Origin: Cobetia amphilecti
GTDB taxonomy: Bacteria; Pseudomonadota; Gammaproteobacteria; Pseudomonadales; Halomonadaceae
NCBI RefSeq assembly: GCF_020217465.1
Contig: NZ_CP084115.1
Coordinates: 2,294,001 to 2,358,000 of the forward strand
Reading direction: 5' to 3'
Length of the DNA stretch: 64,000 nucleotides
How positions within the stretch are numbered: the stretch's first letter is position 1; each line of letters starts with the position of its first letter. Below the pieces are notes generated by a model. It worked only from the letters and a program-made list of their open reading frames with translations. It was not told where the DNA came from and made no database searches. The translations under genes and the position numbers were made by a program. This document shows, piece after piece, positions 17,952 through 27,199 of the stretch.

Positions 17952-18827
17952 TCACACACCGCTGCGTGCACGACGCCCCGGGTGTCGAGCATGGCGCCAC
18001 CTGGCCAGACGCGCCGTCAGCAGCATCCTCTGCTCACGCAGCCCGAGCGCGCCACGCTCCAGCATGCGGCGCGGTCCTCCGATGACACGCCGCAACGCCT
18101 CACCCGCCATCAACCAGCCATACGCGAGCGGGTGCCCGGCTCGCGCCAGACGCAGTCGGAAGATCAGCGCGCGCGCCTGACGCGCCACACTGACAGGATG
18201 ATTGCCCTGATGACGCGCCAGGCGCATCAAAAGAGGGTCCTCTTCACCAGTGATCAGCGCCGGGGTATGCAAGCGGATACGTGAGTGCTTCGCTGTCGGC
18301 AGCGGAACGAAAAAGTCGCCGTCTGCCTGCACGATCAACTCCAGCAGCGGGCGTCGGCTATCCGCCGAGCCATGAAGCTCAAGACACTCCAGTACCTTGG
18401 CGCGCACCTCGGCCGGCCACCCCCCACGCTCGAGCACATGCCAGGCGCGGCCACTCTCCAGATGCCAGCGGCCATCGCCCGGCAGGCTTAGCAAGGTATC
18501 GGGGCGCTCCGAAGCCGGGATGTTGTGCAGTTGCGTGCATAGCGCGTCACCCCTCACATCTGCGTGCGTCAGTGACAGGCGGCGGTGTTGCTGGCCACTC
18601 GGGGTGGGCAACAACCTGCACAGCAAGGCAAGGTCATCCCCCTCTCGCTCGACCAGAATCAATGCAGCCCCTGCCGCCGCCAGCTGCCAACAGAGTTCTC
18701 GACAACTGGAGGCCATCGGCGCCTCGACCAGGACACGATGCCCGGCTAGGCTAGCGGGCTTGAGCTTTGCAGCGGTGTGGGCAAGACCAGTGCGTTCAAG
18801 AACTGTGCGTGCAAGAGAAATGAACAT
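17952..18827 (-). CDS. Uncharacterised protein with degenerate SDR-like N-terminus
   Basis: I do not recognise this 291-residue basic protein. Residues about 26-55 (LAGHRVLVEAPMASSCRELC..AAGAALILVERE) have the beta-alpha-beta spacing of a Rossmann fold but lack the TGxxxGIG glycine motif and the later YxxxK, so it is not an active short-chain dehydrogenase. The C-terminal 70 residues are rich in Arg and Ala and could bind nucleic acid or membranes. AAGGAAAGCCCTC precedes the ATG at 18827; upstream frame to 18908 is rejected. Same strand as the qseB/qseC-like pair but separated from it by a hairpin. Its G+C and codon use look like its neighbours. Confidence 0.75.
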   Translation of the reverse strand: MFISLARTVLERTGLAHTAAKLKPASLAGHRVLVEAPMASSCRELCWQLAAAGAALILVEREGDDLALLCRLLPTPSGQQHRRLSLTHADVRGDALCTQLHNIPASERPDTLLSLPGDGRWHLESGRAWHVLERGGWPAEVRAKVLECLELHGSADSRRPLLELIVQADGDFFVPLPTAKHSRIRLHTPALITGEEDPLLMRLARHQGNHPVSVARQARALIFRLRLARAGHPLAYGWLMAGEALRRVIGGPRRMLERGALGLREQRMLLTARLARWRHARHPGRRARSGV

Positions 18828-19139
18828 GAGGGCTTTCCTTGGGTCGAGGCATTGCCAGACACAGAGGCGCGAGTGGATGACACGCCTTGTGGACCTGCAT
18901 AGGAGCATGATCGATCAGCTCACTGACAGACATGTGGCAACGAGGTGACATTTCCACAAGACGTGCTGACGATTCCCATGGCCAACACGCAAGCGCTGAG
19001 CTTAACCATGGAGTGATCACCAGCATGAATGGCTGCGCTTAACGCAAACTTAAGCTCTCACAAGACGATGCCACGATAACGCTGGCCTTCCTGCTTCTTG
19101 CTCGCCTCCAGCTCGACTCTCCACCAATACCCCTGATGC
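18828..19139. other. Intergenic stretch upstream of the SDR-like gene
   Basis: No gene seen. It contains the PmrA-box-like element at 19038-19054 and another isolated TTAA half-site (AGCTTAACC, about 18998-19006). Confidence 0.6.
19038..19054. promoter_or_regulatory. PmrA/QseB-box-like element
   Basis: CTTAAC-N5-CTTAAG, matching the direct-repeat YTTAAK-N5-YTTAAK form of PmrA/QseB boxes; it is also a GCTTAA/TTAAGC inverted repeat. It lies about 210 nt before the SDR-like gene, in the same neighbourhood as the PmrA/QseB-type regulator. Confidence 0.45.
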
Positions 19140-19868
19140 TCAGAAGCCGAACAGCCTGACGATAGGCGGCACGATGAAGGCGGTCAGCAGACCGGTCAGC
19201 CCCATCGACATGCCAGCGAAGGCACCCGCCAGAGTGCTCACCGACGAGAAGCAGAACGCAGTACCGATGCCATGCGCCGACAAGCCCATGGTGAAGCCCT
19301 TGACGGTATCGTCTCGCGCCCCTGCCAGTCGCATGACAACGGGGCCTACCACACAGCCGAGGGTGCCGGTCAGCAGCACCAGCCCTGCCGTCAGCGAGGG
19401 GATACCGCCCAATTTTTCGGCGATCCCCATCGCGATCGGTGATGTGACGGATTTGGGCGCCAGGCTCAAGGCCACCTGGGTGTGTGCTCCCAGCGACAGT
19501 GACAGCCCCAGAGTAGTGGTCACGGCAGTGACGATGCCGACGCAACAGGCCGTCAGCAGTGGCCACAGCATCTGCTTGACCCGATCGAGATGGTCAAACA
19601 ACGGTACCGCCAACGCGACGGTGGCCGGCCCGAGCAGGAAGTGGATGAACTGGGCCCCTTCAAAGTAGGTGGGATAGTCGGTGTCTGTCAGCCACAGAAA
19701 CCCGATGATCAGCGCGATGGAGACCAGTACCGGGTGCGCCAGCGATGCGCCCCGTGCCAGACGATTGATCGCCGTCGCCAGCAGAAAGGCCACCAGCGTC
19801 AGCAGCAGATGCAATAACGGAGAAGCGCTCAGGTACACCCACAGGGCGTCAAGCGGGGCCAGATTCAT
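19140..19868 (-). CDS. lrgB: LrgB/CidB/YohK-family membrane protein
   Basis: Integral membrane protein of the LrgB family, 242 residues with about seven hydrophobic helices. Family motifs ALSLAPKSVTSPIAMGIAE and SAHGIGTAFCF are present. With LrgA/CidA partners this family affects murein hydrolase activity or exports small metabolites (glycolate/pyruvate in plants and Bacillus relatives). It overlaps the lrgA-like gene by 4 nt (ATGA), so both are made together. Confidence 0.92.
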   Translation of the reverse strand: MNLAPLDALWVYLSASPLLHLLLTLVAFLLATAINRLARGASLAHPVLVSIALIIGFLWLTDTDYPTYFEGAQFIHFLLGPATVALAVPLFDHLDRVKQMLWPLLTACCVGIVTAVTTTLGLSLSLGAHTQVALSLAPKSVTSPIAMGIAEKLGGIPSLTAGLVLLTGTLGCVVGPVVMRLAGARDDTVKGFTMGLSAHGIGTAFCFSSVSTLAGAFAGMSMGLTGLLTAFIVPPIVRLFGF

Positions 19869-20386
19869 GAGGACACCTCATCACCGTTGGGTGACTTGCC
19901 CCCTGGGCCGCTCGGCGTAGCAGAGCCTCGATCGATCAGACGCTGCAACAGCCAGGCCGTGACGAACTGGGTGACCGCGATCGACGCGACCAGCGTGATG
20001 GCGATGGCGGTGAGATCGCGTGCGATGAGCTCGAAATGGACCATGACGCCAACGCCCGCAGGCACGAACAGCAGCGACAGATGCGAGAGCAGGCCATTGC
20101 TGGCAAGCCTGAGACTGGCCGGCACGCGTTCCCGCAGTAGCGCACGGGCCAGCTGACGTTGACCGAAGTCTCGATCCGCACTCTCGTCAACGCGCAGCAC
20201 TCCTTCCCCTTCTCTGTCCGGGGCAGGCAACAACCGTTTGCGCAGCCGCCCTCGCAACATCAACCCCAGCAGCAGGAAAAGCATTCCCAGTACTGGCCCT
20301 GGCACCGGCAACAACAACGCACGCCCCGTCACCTCGCCGAGAAACTGGCAAAGCAGAAGGATGCAGAACCCCTTGATCAACGCCAT
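19865..20386 (-). CDS. lrgA: LrgA/CidA-family holin-like membrane protein
   Basis: Holin-like CidA/LrgA family protein, 173 residues, longer than the usual 120-140 because of a charged cytosolic insertion (about residues 50-85, RRGRLRKRLLPAPDREGEG-like) and a Gly/Pro/Ser tail. The PVPGPVLGMLFLLLGL signature in TM2 and LLFVPAGVGVMVH are diagnostic. First gene of the lrgA-lrgB pair, divergent from the large cyclic-di-GMP gene. Function is probably membrane-permeability or metabolite export with LrgB. Confidence 0.9.
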   Translation of the reverse strand: MALIKGFCILLLCQFLGEVTGRALLLPVPGPVLGMLFLLLGLMLRGRLRKRLLPAPDREGEGVLRVDESADRDFGQRQLARALLRERVPASLRLASNGLLSHLSLLFVPAGVGVMVHFELIARDLTAIAITLVASIAVTQFVTAWLLQRLIDRGSATPSGPGGKSPNGDEVSS

Positions 20387-20599
20387 TTCCTTTCATACTC
20401 CTCTTGACCGTGTCAGCCCGTCAGGCTGCCATACTGACAATTATGTCACAGCCATCCTTGACGACCTCCCCTCTCTGCCCTGGCGTCCTTACTGCCCTCA
20501 ATGTTCAAGACGCCAACAACGGTTTGGCAACGCTCTACTGTGGTAGTCTGCGATTTCGACCCCTCCTACACCGTTACAGACAGGGAAGGCTGCGACACG

Positions 20600-23500
20600 A
20601 TGCCAGACTCTCTCGGGCTTGATACTTCCGTTATTCCCAATTGGATCAAGACATTGCGGCATGAAGAGGATCATCAGGCCCTGATGATTCTTGAGCTGGC
20701 TGCGGACCTTGCTGGCGCTCCTATGGGGATGATCAACCTGCGTGACGGCGAGCAGCTCAAGCGCTGGTTGAGTCTGAATGACAACGCGCATGAGTCCGTC
20801 CTTATTAGCAATGCGCTGTGTGGCGTGGCGGTACTGCAAGCCAGTCCTCTCATCACGTGTGACGCCCGTCGACAACCCGAATTCGCCGGTTGCAGTTCGG
20901 TCCTTGCCGACGGCATTCGTTATTACATCGGCTTGCCCCTCAAGGCAGACAATGGCGAGATAATCGGCTGCATGAGCCTGGCGGACACTGCACCGCGTCA
21001 ACAGTTGCCCAGCCCGGAAGTCCTCATCCGGTTGGACAAGCTCGCGACCCTGGCGACCGAGGCGCTGAAACGCCAAGTCAATCAAAGCTACCTCAATGCA
21101 GAGTTCGCAGACAGTCAGTCGCGCGCCAGCTGGATATTGCGCAGCATCTCCGATGGCATCATCGAATGGAAAACAGGCAACGAGAGACTGACCATCTCTA
21201 CCCGCCTGGAAAACCAATTGGGGTATGAAGCCGGAACACTCGACACCGGGCTCGAAGCATTGCATGAGAGAGTCGCACCCGACATGCGTGACGACTTCAA
21301 GGCCTTGGTCAACGCCAAGCGACTGAGCGGAACGCCTTTCAATTGCGAGCTGCTGATTCGCACTCAGCAGGGAGACCATCGCTGGTTTGAGCTACGCGCT
21401 CAATTCGAGGTCAGAGACGGCGAGCCCTACCGCTTCATTGGCTCATTACTGGACATCCATCAGCAGCATCTGGCCAAGGAGGCCCAGGCTGACAAGCTGC
21501 GCCGCTATGAACGCCAACAGGCGGCCTTGATCGAGCTCGGCAACACCCGCCACGATGACAGCACGCAACTGGATGGCCTGCTGCCGTGGCTATGTGAGCA
21601 AATCGCCAAGGGCCTGCAGATACGCAAGGTCAGCTTCTGGTACATGAATGAAGACCGCGACTGCCTGTCGCTTGCCCATGTCCATGATGCGTGGATCCCC
21701 CCGCCGCACGATGCGACGCATAGCACAGTCCCCACTCGCCTTACCCGCACCCAGAACCGGGTCTATTTCGAAGCCCTGGATGCCGGGCGTGCTCTCGCGT
21801 TGTCCGATGTGACCAAGGCCAATCAGGAGTTGCTGTTTGATGGGACCTTCCGCTGCAGCGTTAAGGCCATCATCGACAGCCCGATCCGTGTGGCAGGTCA
21901 GGTGGTGGCCGTCATCTGCTGTACAGAAAGCAATGCCCCGCGCGAATGGGCAGATGATGAGCGGGCGTTTCTTGCCTCCGTGGCGGATCACGTCTCACAG
22001 CTCATGACCGAATTCGAGCAACAAGCCTCTCAGAAGCGCCTGCGGGCCAACGAACGACGCTACCGCGCCACCTTCGAGCACTCTGCTGTCGGCATGGCGC
22101 ACCTGAGCACCAGTGGCCAGCTGTTGCGCGTCAACCAACGACTCGAGAGCATCCTGGGCTACACCGCCGCCACCTTGTCCCAGAGTGTCATTCGCGAACT
22201 GATCGAGCCGGAGGACCTGGAAAGCTTCCTGCAGCAACATCAGGCTCTGATCGAGCAGCGCAAGGACTTCTTTACCCAGCAATGCCGCTTCATCCACGCC
22301 TCCGGCAACTCGGTGCATGCCGAGATCAGTGTTTCTGCGGTTGAGGCGACGCCAGACCAGGAGGGCTATACGCTGCTGGCGCTGATCGACAATACGCTCA
22401 ATCACACCATGTCGCAGCGCATGGCCCACGAGGCCAACCACGACAGCCTGACGGGATTGCTCAATCGCGGCGCCTTCAAACGTGAACTGACGACACTCTG
22501 CGATGATGCACGCGCCACTCGCGCACTGCATTGTCTCGCCTACATCGATCTGGACCAGTTCAAGGTGGTCAATGACACCTGTGGCCACTCGGCCGGCGAT
22601 GCGCTATTGATCCAGCTGGTCGACGTGATTGCCGCCGGCTTGCGCAAGCCGGACCGTCTCGCGCGCTTGGGAGGGGATGAATTCGGTTTGCTGATGCCCA
22701 ACATGTCGCTGGACACCGCCGAGGCACTGCTCGAAGAGATGCGTCAGTCCGTCACCAACTTCCGATTCATGTGGGAAGACAAGCTGTTCACCATCAGTAC
22801 CAGCATTGGCCTGGTGAGCATCGACAGCAATCACAACGACCCGCACCAACTGCTGAGTGCCGCCGATGCTGCCTGTTATGAAGCCAAAGATGCCGGGCGT
22901 AACCGCATTCATCGCCACAGTGAATCTGGTGACGAGGTAGCTCGGCGCATGCAGGAAATGCACTGGCTGACAGAAATCACCGCGGCCATCGAAGAACAGC
23001 GCCTGGTGCTTTACCAACAGCCGATTGTCAGCACTCTCGCCACTGCACAAGCTGACAACTCAGAGCTTGGCAACGACCCGCACTGCGAGCTGAACTGCGA
23101 ACTACACTACGAAGTGCTGGTGCGCTTGAAAGGCCGGGACGGCACCATCATTGCGCCGGGCGCCTTCCTGCCTGCGGCGGAGCGTTATGGCCTGTCAGCC
23201 GCCATCGATGAACATGTCATTCGCCAATATCTGAGCTGGCTGGCAGCGCACCCTGCGCATGCCCAGCGACTGACCATGGTGTCTCTCAATCTCTCTGGGC
23301 ACTCCATCAGCAGCCCGAGCTTCCGTGACCTGCTGGTCACCATGGTCCGCGACAGCGGCATCCCGGGTGACAAGCTGTGTTTCGAGATCACCGAGTCCGT
23401 CGCCATCACGCGGCTGGGCGACGCTCGCGCCTTCTTCGAGGCACTCGGCGCACTCGGCTGCTCCTTCGCGCTGGATGACTTCGGGAGTGGCGTGTCGTCC

Positions 23501-23881
23501 TTCGGCTACCTGAAAAACCTGCCCGTCGACTTCCTGAAGATCGATGGCGCCTTCATTCGCGACATGGACACCAACCGCGTCTCCTACTCCATCGCCCGCG
23601 CCATTGCCGAGGTCGCGCGTGAGATGGGCATGAAGACCGTGGCGGAATTCGTGGGGAGTGCGCAAGTGCTCGCCTCCGTCGCCACCATCGGTGCCGACTA
23701 TGTGCAGGGCTATGCGCTGGGCATGCCAGAGCCACTCGAGACAATCGCCATCTACTCCAATACCGATGACGGCCACGGCAAAGGACATACCGGCGGCACG
23801 GACTCCAGCCCGATCTCACGGGTCAATGACGCTCGAGTGGCGCAGCCTATTGCTCCTAAAGCGGCTAAATCAGGGTCTTGA
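20600..23881 (+). CDS. GAF-PAS-GAF-PAS-GGDEF-EAL cyclic-di-GMP protein
   Basis: Soluble multi-sensor cyclic-di-GMP enzyme of 1,093 residues. In order: GAF about 24-165, PAS/PAC about 177-292, second GAF about 305-470, second PAS about 483-605, GGDEF about 613-780, EAL about 790-1065. The cyclase signature GGDEF (residues about 691-695, LARLGGDEFGLLM) is intact. In the EAL domain the signature reads EVL (about 836), with NLSG, ITESVAI, LDDFGSG (about 958) and KTVAEFV present, so most metal ligands are kept and phosphodiesterase activity is plausible. No TM segments. I start at 20600 (GGAAGG upstream); the frame extends 33 codons further without homology. Divergent from lrgA. Confidence 0.92.
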   Translation: MPDSLGLDTSVIPNWIKTLRHEEDHQALMILELAADLAGAPMGMINLRDGEQLKRWLSLNDNAHESVLISNALCGVAVLQASPLITCDARRQPEFAGCSSVLADGIRYYIGLPLKADNGEIIGCMSLADTAPRQQLPSPEVLIRLDKLATLATEALKRQVNQSYLNAEFADSQSRASWILRSISDGIIEWKTGNERLTISTRLENQLGYEAGTLDTGLEALHERVAPDMRDDFKALVNAKRLSGTPFNCELLIRTQQGDHRWFELRAQFEVRDGEPYRFIGSLLDIHQQHLAKEAQADKLRRYERQQAALIELGNTRHDDSTQLDGLLPWLCEQIAKGLQIRKVSFWYMNEDRDCLSLAHVHDAWIPPPHDATHSTVPTRLTRTQNRVYFEALDAGRALALSDVTKANQELLFDGTFRCSVKAIIDSPIRVAGQVVAVICCTESNAPREWADDERAFLASVADHVSQLMTEFEQQASQKRLRANERRYRATFEHSAVGMAHLSTSGQLLRVNQRLESILGYTAATLSQSVIRELIEPEDLESFLQQHQALIEQRKDFFTQQCRFIHASGNSVHAEISVSAVEATPDQEGYTLLALIDNTLNHTMSQRMAHEANHDSLTGLLNRGAFKRELTTLCDDARATRALHCLAYIDLDQFKVVNDTCGHSAGDALLIQLVDVIAAGLRKPDRLARLGGDEFGLLMPNMSLDTAEALLEEMRQSVTNFRFMWEDKLFTISTSIGLVSIDSNHNDPHQLLSAADAACYEAKDAGRNRIHRHSESGDEVARRMQEMHWLTEITAAIEEQRLVLYQQPIVSTLATAQADNSELGNDPHCELNCELHYEVLVRLKGRDGTIIAPGAFLPAAERYGLSAAIDEHVIRQYLSWLAAHPAHAQRLTMVSLNLSGHSISSPSFRDLLVTMVRDSGIPGDKLCFEITESVAITRLGDARAFFEALGALGCSFALDDFGSGVSSFGYLKNLPVDFLKIDGAFIRDMDTNRVSYSIARAIAEVAREMGMKTVAEFVGSAQVLASVATIGADYVQGYALGMPEPLETIAIYSNTDDGHGKGHTGGTDSSPISRVNDARVAQPIAPKAAKSGS

Positions 23882-24022
23882 CGATTCAAGGTGGAGCGCG
23901 CCATAGAGTAGAGCGCGGTATCTCCTCAATACCACACAAAGCCCTCTTTCTAACAGCGCTCTCCATAAGCCCTGTCCTCAAAAGCCCTGCCTCCACAAGT
24001 CCGCTCTCCAGAGCCAGACCAG

Positions 24023-24070
24023 AGAAGCCCAGCTTCTGAGCGGCAAACGCCACTCGAAGGCTGGGCTTCT
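24023..24070. terminator. Hairpin downstream of the GGDEF-EAL gene
   Basis: Arms AGAAGCCCAGC and GCTGGGCTTCT (11 bp perfect) plus a shorter CTTC/GAAG extension, between the convergent GGDEF-EAL gene and the decayed gene. No T-run on either side. Confidence 0.5.
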
Positions 24071-24112
24071 GCGCTCAATTCCATAATGCAGTATGTAGAA
24101 AAGATAGCGGTA

Positions 24113-24748
24113 TCAGAAACCGATTTCGCGACGCCAGACCCCCACCACTTCACGCCAGGTTCGGCTCAACAGGCTGCGCGGCTCAGTCTCGACGTTGACC
24201 ATGCCGCGCCGGTCAGGCATCGAGAGTGTCAGCGCCTGTGAGAAGTCCACTGGCTCAAGCGTGACCCGATAGAGGCTGCGCATCAGTTCCAGCTGCCCTT
24301 CCTCGCCCTCGCGAACCTTCAACTCCCCTCCGTAGGGCGCGGCCATTTCCGGCTGCTCAAGCACTGCCACTGCCTGAGGTTCGACGCTGACCACGCGCAT
24401 TTCCAGCGGCTTGCCTACCGGCGCCAGCGGATAGAACCAGGCAGTGGCACCTTCATCGACACGCAGCACCTATTCCTCTTCCACCCAGGTCGTCAGGGTT
24501 AGCTGCCAGGGATTGCACAACGTCATCACCCACTCCCCCTCACCGACCCAGCCCCCTTCTCTCAAGGCAGGATTGAGTGAGTTCACCTTGCCGGCGAATG
24601 CCGCCTCCGGCTGACCGGTCGCCTGCTCGGCTTGCAGCGCGCTGACCCGTTGGCGCTGCACGTCAAGATCGGCCTGCACCACTGGGCTATCCTGCAGCAG
24701 CCTGCGATCCAGACCACTGGCGGAGCGACACCAGCCCAGCTGCTCCAC
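24113..24748 (-). pseudogene. Remnant of an HlyD/M50-peptidase-type C-terminal region, interrupted by TAG
   Basis: Two adjacent frames are really one: the reading from 24748 ends WVEEE-TAG at 24470-24472 and continues in the same frame from the next codon as VLRVDEGATAWFYPLAP to a stop at 24113. The joined product looks like the periplasmic adaptor-type (lipoyl/HlyD-like) end of large membrane proteins that pair a site-2-protease-like M50 domain with an HlyD-like tail, including a closing EPRSL..R.WR..V...RREIGF. A CAG-to-TAG change would explain the stop. The 5' part, including any membrane or protease domain, is missing, and an AT-rich patch marks the junction. Most likely non-functional. 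Family assignment is by recollection of the pattern and is moderate. Confidence 0.7.
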
Positions 24749-24800
24749 GCGATGCTCGGCGGGGAAAATCCATAAAATATTTTTAAAAACAGAATATTGA

Positions 24801-25241
24801 TTACATCAGTTTCTTGACCCATAGCGCAGCCGCTTCCACCAGCTTCTGGTGCGCATGGCGGAAGGCCTCTTCGCTCTTACGATAGGGATCAGGGATCTCT
24901 TCTCCCTGGCCGCCAGCCAGCCAGCGACCGAACAGCATCGTCTTGCCACTGACCTGCGGCGCCATCTGGTTGATGGCGCGACGATGGCCATCGCTCATGA
25001 CCAGAATCAGGTCTGCAGCCGTCAGCATCTCGACCGACACCTGGCGCGCACGATGCTCACCTACCTTGAGCCCCGACTCGACGGCGAAGCGTGCTGCCGT
25101 GGGCTCGACCGGGTGATCGACCAATGCGCCCACGCCCGCCGAGTGCACTATCTTGCCAGGCAACGCCTGTTTCAACAGTGACTCGCCGACCGGACTGCGA
25201 CAGATATTGCCGGTACACACCACCAGAATATTGTTGAACAC
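24801..25241 (-). CDS. Low-molecular-weight protein tyrosine phosphatase (Wzb/Etp-like)
   Basis: Cytosolic LMW-PTP of 146 residues. The P-loop CTGNICRSP (C-x5-R-S) near the N terminus and the general-acid Asp in EIPDPYRKSEEAF are both present, so it should be active. In exopolysaccharide operons such enzymes dephosphorylate the BY-kinase Wzc; here no kinase, outer-membrane exporter or glycosyltransferase is adjacent. I choose the GTG at 25241, preceded by GAAGAGGAAGTCAGC, over an ATG at 25292, because the family starts just before FNNILVVCTGN. The gene abuts the broken HlyD-like remnant, so it may be the surviving part of a lost locus. Confidence 0.9.
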   Translation of the reverse strand: MFNNILVVCTGNICRSPVGESLLKQALPGKIVHSAGVGALVDHPVEPTAARFAVESGLKVGEHRARQVSVEMLTAADLILVMSDGHRRAINQMAPQVSGKTMLFGRWLAGGQGEEIPDPYRKSEEAFRHAHQKLVEAAALWVKKLM

Positions 25242-25586
25242 GCTGACTTCCTCTTCCTTGTGACGCTTGCACTCATGTCGATGGCCCGGCACTGGAGACG
25301 CTTTCCCGCGCCCGGCACCAAATGTTCATTGTCGCATGCTGGCAGCCAGCGCGGCAGGCTTGCGAGGCGCGATTGACGCAACCTGTGGCGTTTCAAGGGC
25401 CAGCAGCGTGCTCATATGGCAACACTGAGGTGACCCGACGCAATAGCCCCTGCCCCTTGAAGACCTCAGGCAATATCGCCAAGTCCTGATGTGTAGCCAA
25501 TGGAGTGACTGCCTCAAGGGCCGATCTCGATCCCTCGCGATCCCCATTCAGTCACTTGCTGAACCAGCACCCACTAGGGAGGCAAG
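25242..25586. other. Intergenic stretch between the tyrosine phosphatase and aldehyde dehydrogenase genes
   Basis: Divergent promoter region. I see no convincing gene; a small minus-strand frame at 25326-25547 lacks homology. AGGGAGGCAAG before the dehydrogenase ATG is a strong ribosome site. Confidence 0.6.
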
Positions 25587-26969
25587 ATGAGCAACAAGAC
25601 ACTGACCGCATCCAACCCGGCCAATGACAAGGTTCTCAAGGAATACGCCACGCTGAGCAAGGAAGAGGTTCAGCAGAAACTGGAGCAGACGCGTAAGGCG
25701 TACTCGAGCTTCAGCCAGACCACCGTGCAGGATCGTGCGCAGCGCCTCACCGTTCTGGCGGACCTGATCGATGAGCATCAGAAGGAAATCGCCACGCAGA
25801 TCGCCCATGAGATGGGCAAGCCCTATGATCAGGGCATCAGCGAGACGCAGATTTCCTCCAGCATCGCGCGCTTCTATGCCGACAATCTGCCCAAGCTGAT
25901 GGAAACCGAGCAGCGTGATGTCGATGGTGCCGTGCGTGCCAAGATCGTCAAGGACCCCATCGGCGCCGTCCTCGGCGTGATGCCGTGGAACTATCCGCTC
26001 TATCAGGTAATCCGTTTCGCGGCTCCGGCCCTGGCGGGCGGCAATGTCTGCCTGATGAAGCACGCCTCCAATGTCCCGGGCTGCGCCGATCTGATCACCC
26101 AGCTGTTCCACAAGGCCGACTTTGAAGAGGGTATCTTCACCTGGTTGCCGGTGGGTTCGGAGATGATCGAAGACATCATCAATGACCCTGTCGTGCAGGG
26201 CGTCACCCTGACCGGCAGTGAAGAGGCAGGTCGCAAGGTCGCCGAGCAGACAGGCGCGGCGCTCAAGCCAAGCGTGCTGGAGCTGGGCGGTATCGATCCG
26301 CTGATCGTGCTGGATGATGCCGACATCGAGCGTGCGGTGGATCTCGCCATCGCCGGGCGTTTCGACAACACAGGCCAGAGCTGCGCCGCGTCCAAGCGCC
26401 TGATCGTCGACAAGTCCCTCGCCGAGGACTTCTCCAAGCGTCTAATCGAGAAGGTCAAGGACATGCGCATGGACGACCCGATGAGCGAAGGGGTCGATAT
26501 CGGCCCGATGTCTCGCAAGGACCTGCGCGATGACCTGCATGACCAGGTCCAGCGCGCCATCAAGGCAGGCGCCAAGCTTGAGTGCGGTGGTGAGATTCCG
26601 GATCGCGACGGTGCTTGGTATCCGCCGACCGTGCTGACCAATGTCACCCAAGGCAATCCGGCCTTCAATGAAGAACTGTTCGGTCCGGTCGCTTCAGTGG
26701 TGGTTGCGGACAACGAAGCGCATGCCATCGAGCTTGCCAACGACTGCCCCTATGGCCTGGGCAGCACCGTGGTGGCCAAAGACGACGAACGGGGTGAACG
26801 CGTCTCTCGTCAGCTGCAGGCCGGCATGAGCTTCGTCAATCGCCCGACCACGCCCTTCGCCCAGCTGCCCTTCGGTGGCGTCAAAGGCAGTGGCTATGGT
26901 CGTGAGCAGAGCGAATATGGCTTCGGTGCCTTCATGAATATCCGCACCGTCTATGTCGCTGAGCACTGA
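25587..26969 (+). CDS. NAD(P)-dependent aldehyde dehydrogenase (succinate-semialdehyde dehydrogenase type)
   Basis: Cytosolic aldehyde dehydrogenase of 460 residues, closest in pattern to the short succinate-semialdehyde dehydrogenases (Sad/YneI type). The catalytic Cys is in NTGQSCAASKR, the general-base Glu in VLELGG, and the cofactor motif FTGS-equivalent reads LTGSEEAG. The residue after LELGG is Ile (LELGGIDPLIV), where Ser or Asn is usual. Other landmarks: MPWNYPLYQVIRFAAPAL, EELFGPVASV, PFGGVKGSGYGRE. Monocistronic with a strong terminator at 27099-27126. Substrate is inferred; other aldehydes are possible. Confidence 0.92.
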   Translation: MSNKTLTASNPANDKVLKEYATLSKEEVQQKLEQTRKAYSSFSQTTVQDRAQRLTVLADLIDEHQKEIATQIAHEMGKPYDQGISETQISSSIARFYADNLPKLMETEQRDVDGAVRAKIVKDPIGAVLGVMPWNYPLYQVIRFAAPALAGGNVCLMKHASNVPGCADLITQLFHKADFEEGIFTWLPVGSEMIEDIINDPVVQGVTLTGSEEAGRKVAEQTGAALKPSVLELGGIDPLIVLDDADIERAVDLAIAGRFDNTGQSCAASKRLIVDKSLAEDFSKRLIEKVKDMRMDDPMSEGVDIGPMSRKDLRDDLHDQVQRAIKAGAKLECGGEIPDRDGAWYPPTVLTNVTQGNPAFNEELFGPVASVVVADNEAHAIELANDCPYGLGSTVVAKDDERGERVSRQLQAGMSFVNRPTTPFAQLPFGGVKGSGYGREQSEYGFGAFMNIRTVYVAEH

Positions 26970-27098
26970 GCCGTTGAGCACTGGGACGTTGCACGTCAAG
27001 GCGTAACGTGACGCCAGCGACGCTGAACAGATGAAGAGACTGAACAACTGAAGAGACTGCAGCGGATGATTCACTCCAGACCATTCGCGGCAACGAAC

Positions 27099-27126
27099 AA
27101 CGCCCCGCTTCTCAGCGGGGCGTTTT
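27099..27126 (+). terminator. Rho-independent terminator of the aldehyde dehydrogenase gene
   Basis: Stem AACGCCCCGCT / AGCGGGGCGTT, 4-nt loop, followed by TTTTG; also suits the convergent CDF gene. Confidence 0.9.
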
Positions 27127-27199
27127 GCGTCAGGGATTCGCATGCTTTGCCTTGCGAGATCCCCCTCCCTCAACCAGCGCGCTGATCGCACACATCACA

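Noticed and set aside
17952-18827. Active short-chain dehydrogenase
   Set aside because: Lacks the TGxxxGIG glycine motif and YxxxK catalytic pair.
25326-25547. Small minus-strand frame of 73 codons between the phosphatase and aldehyde dehydrogenase genes
   Set aside because: No ribosome site, Cys/Arg/His-rich random-like composition, sits in the divergent promoter region.
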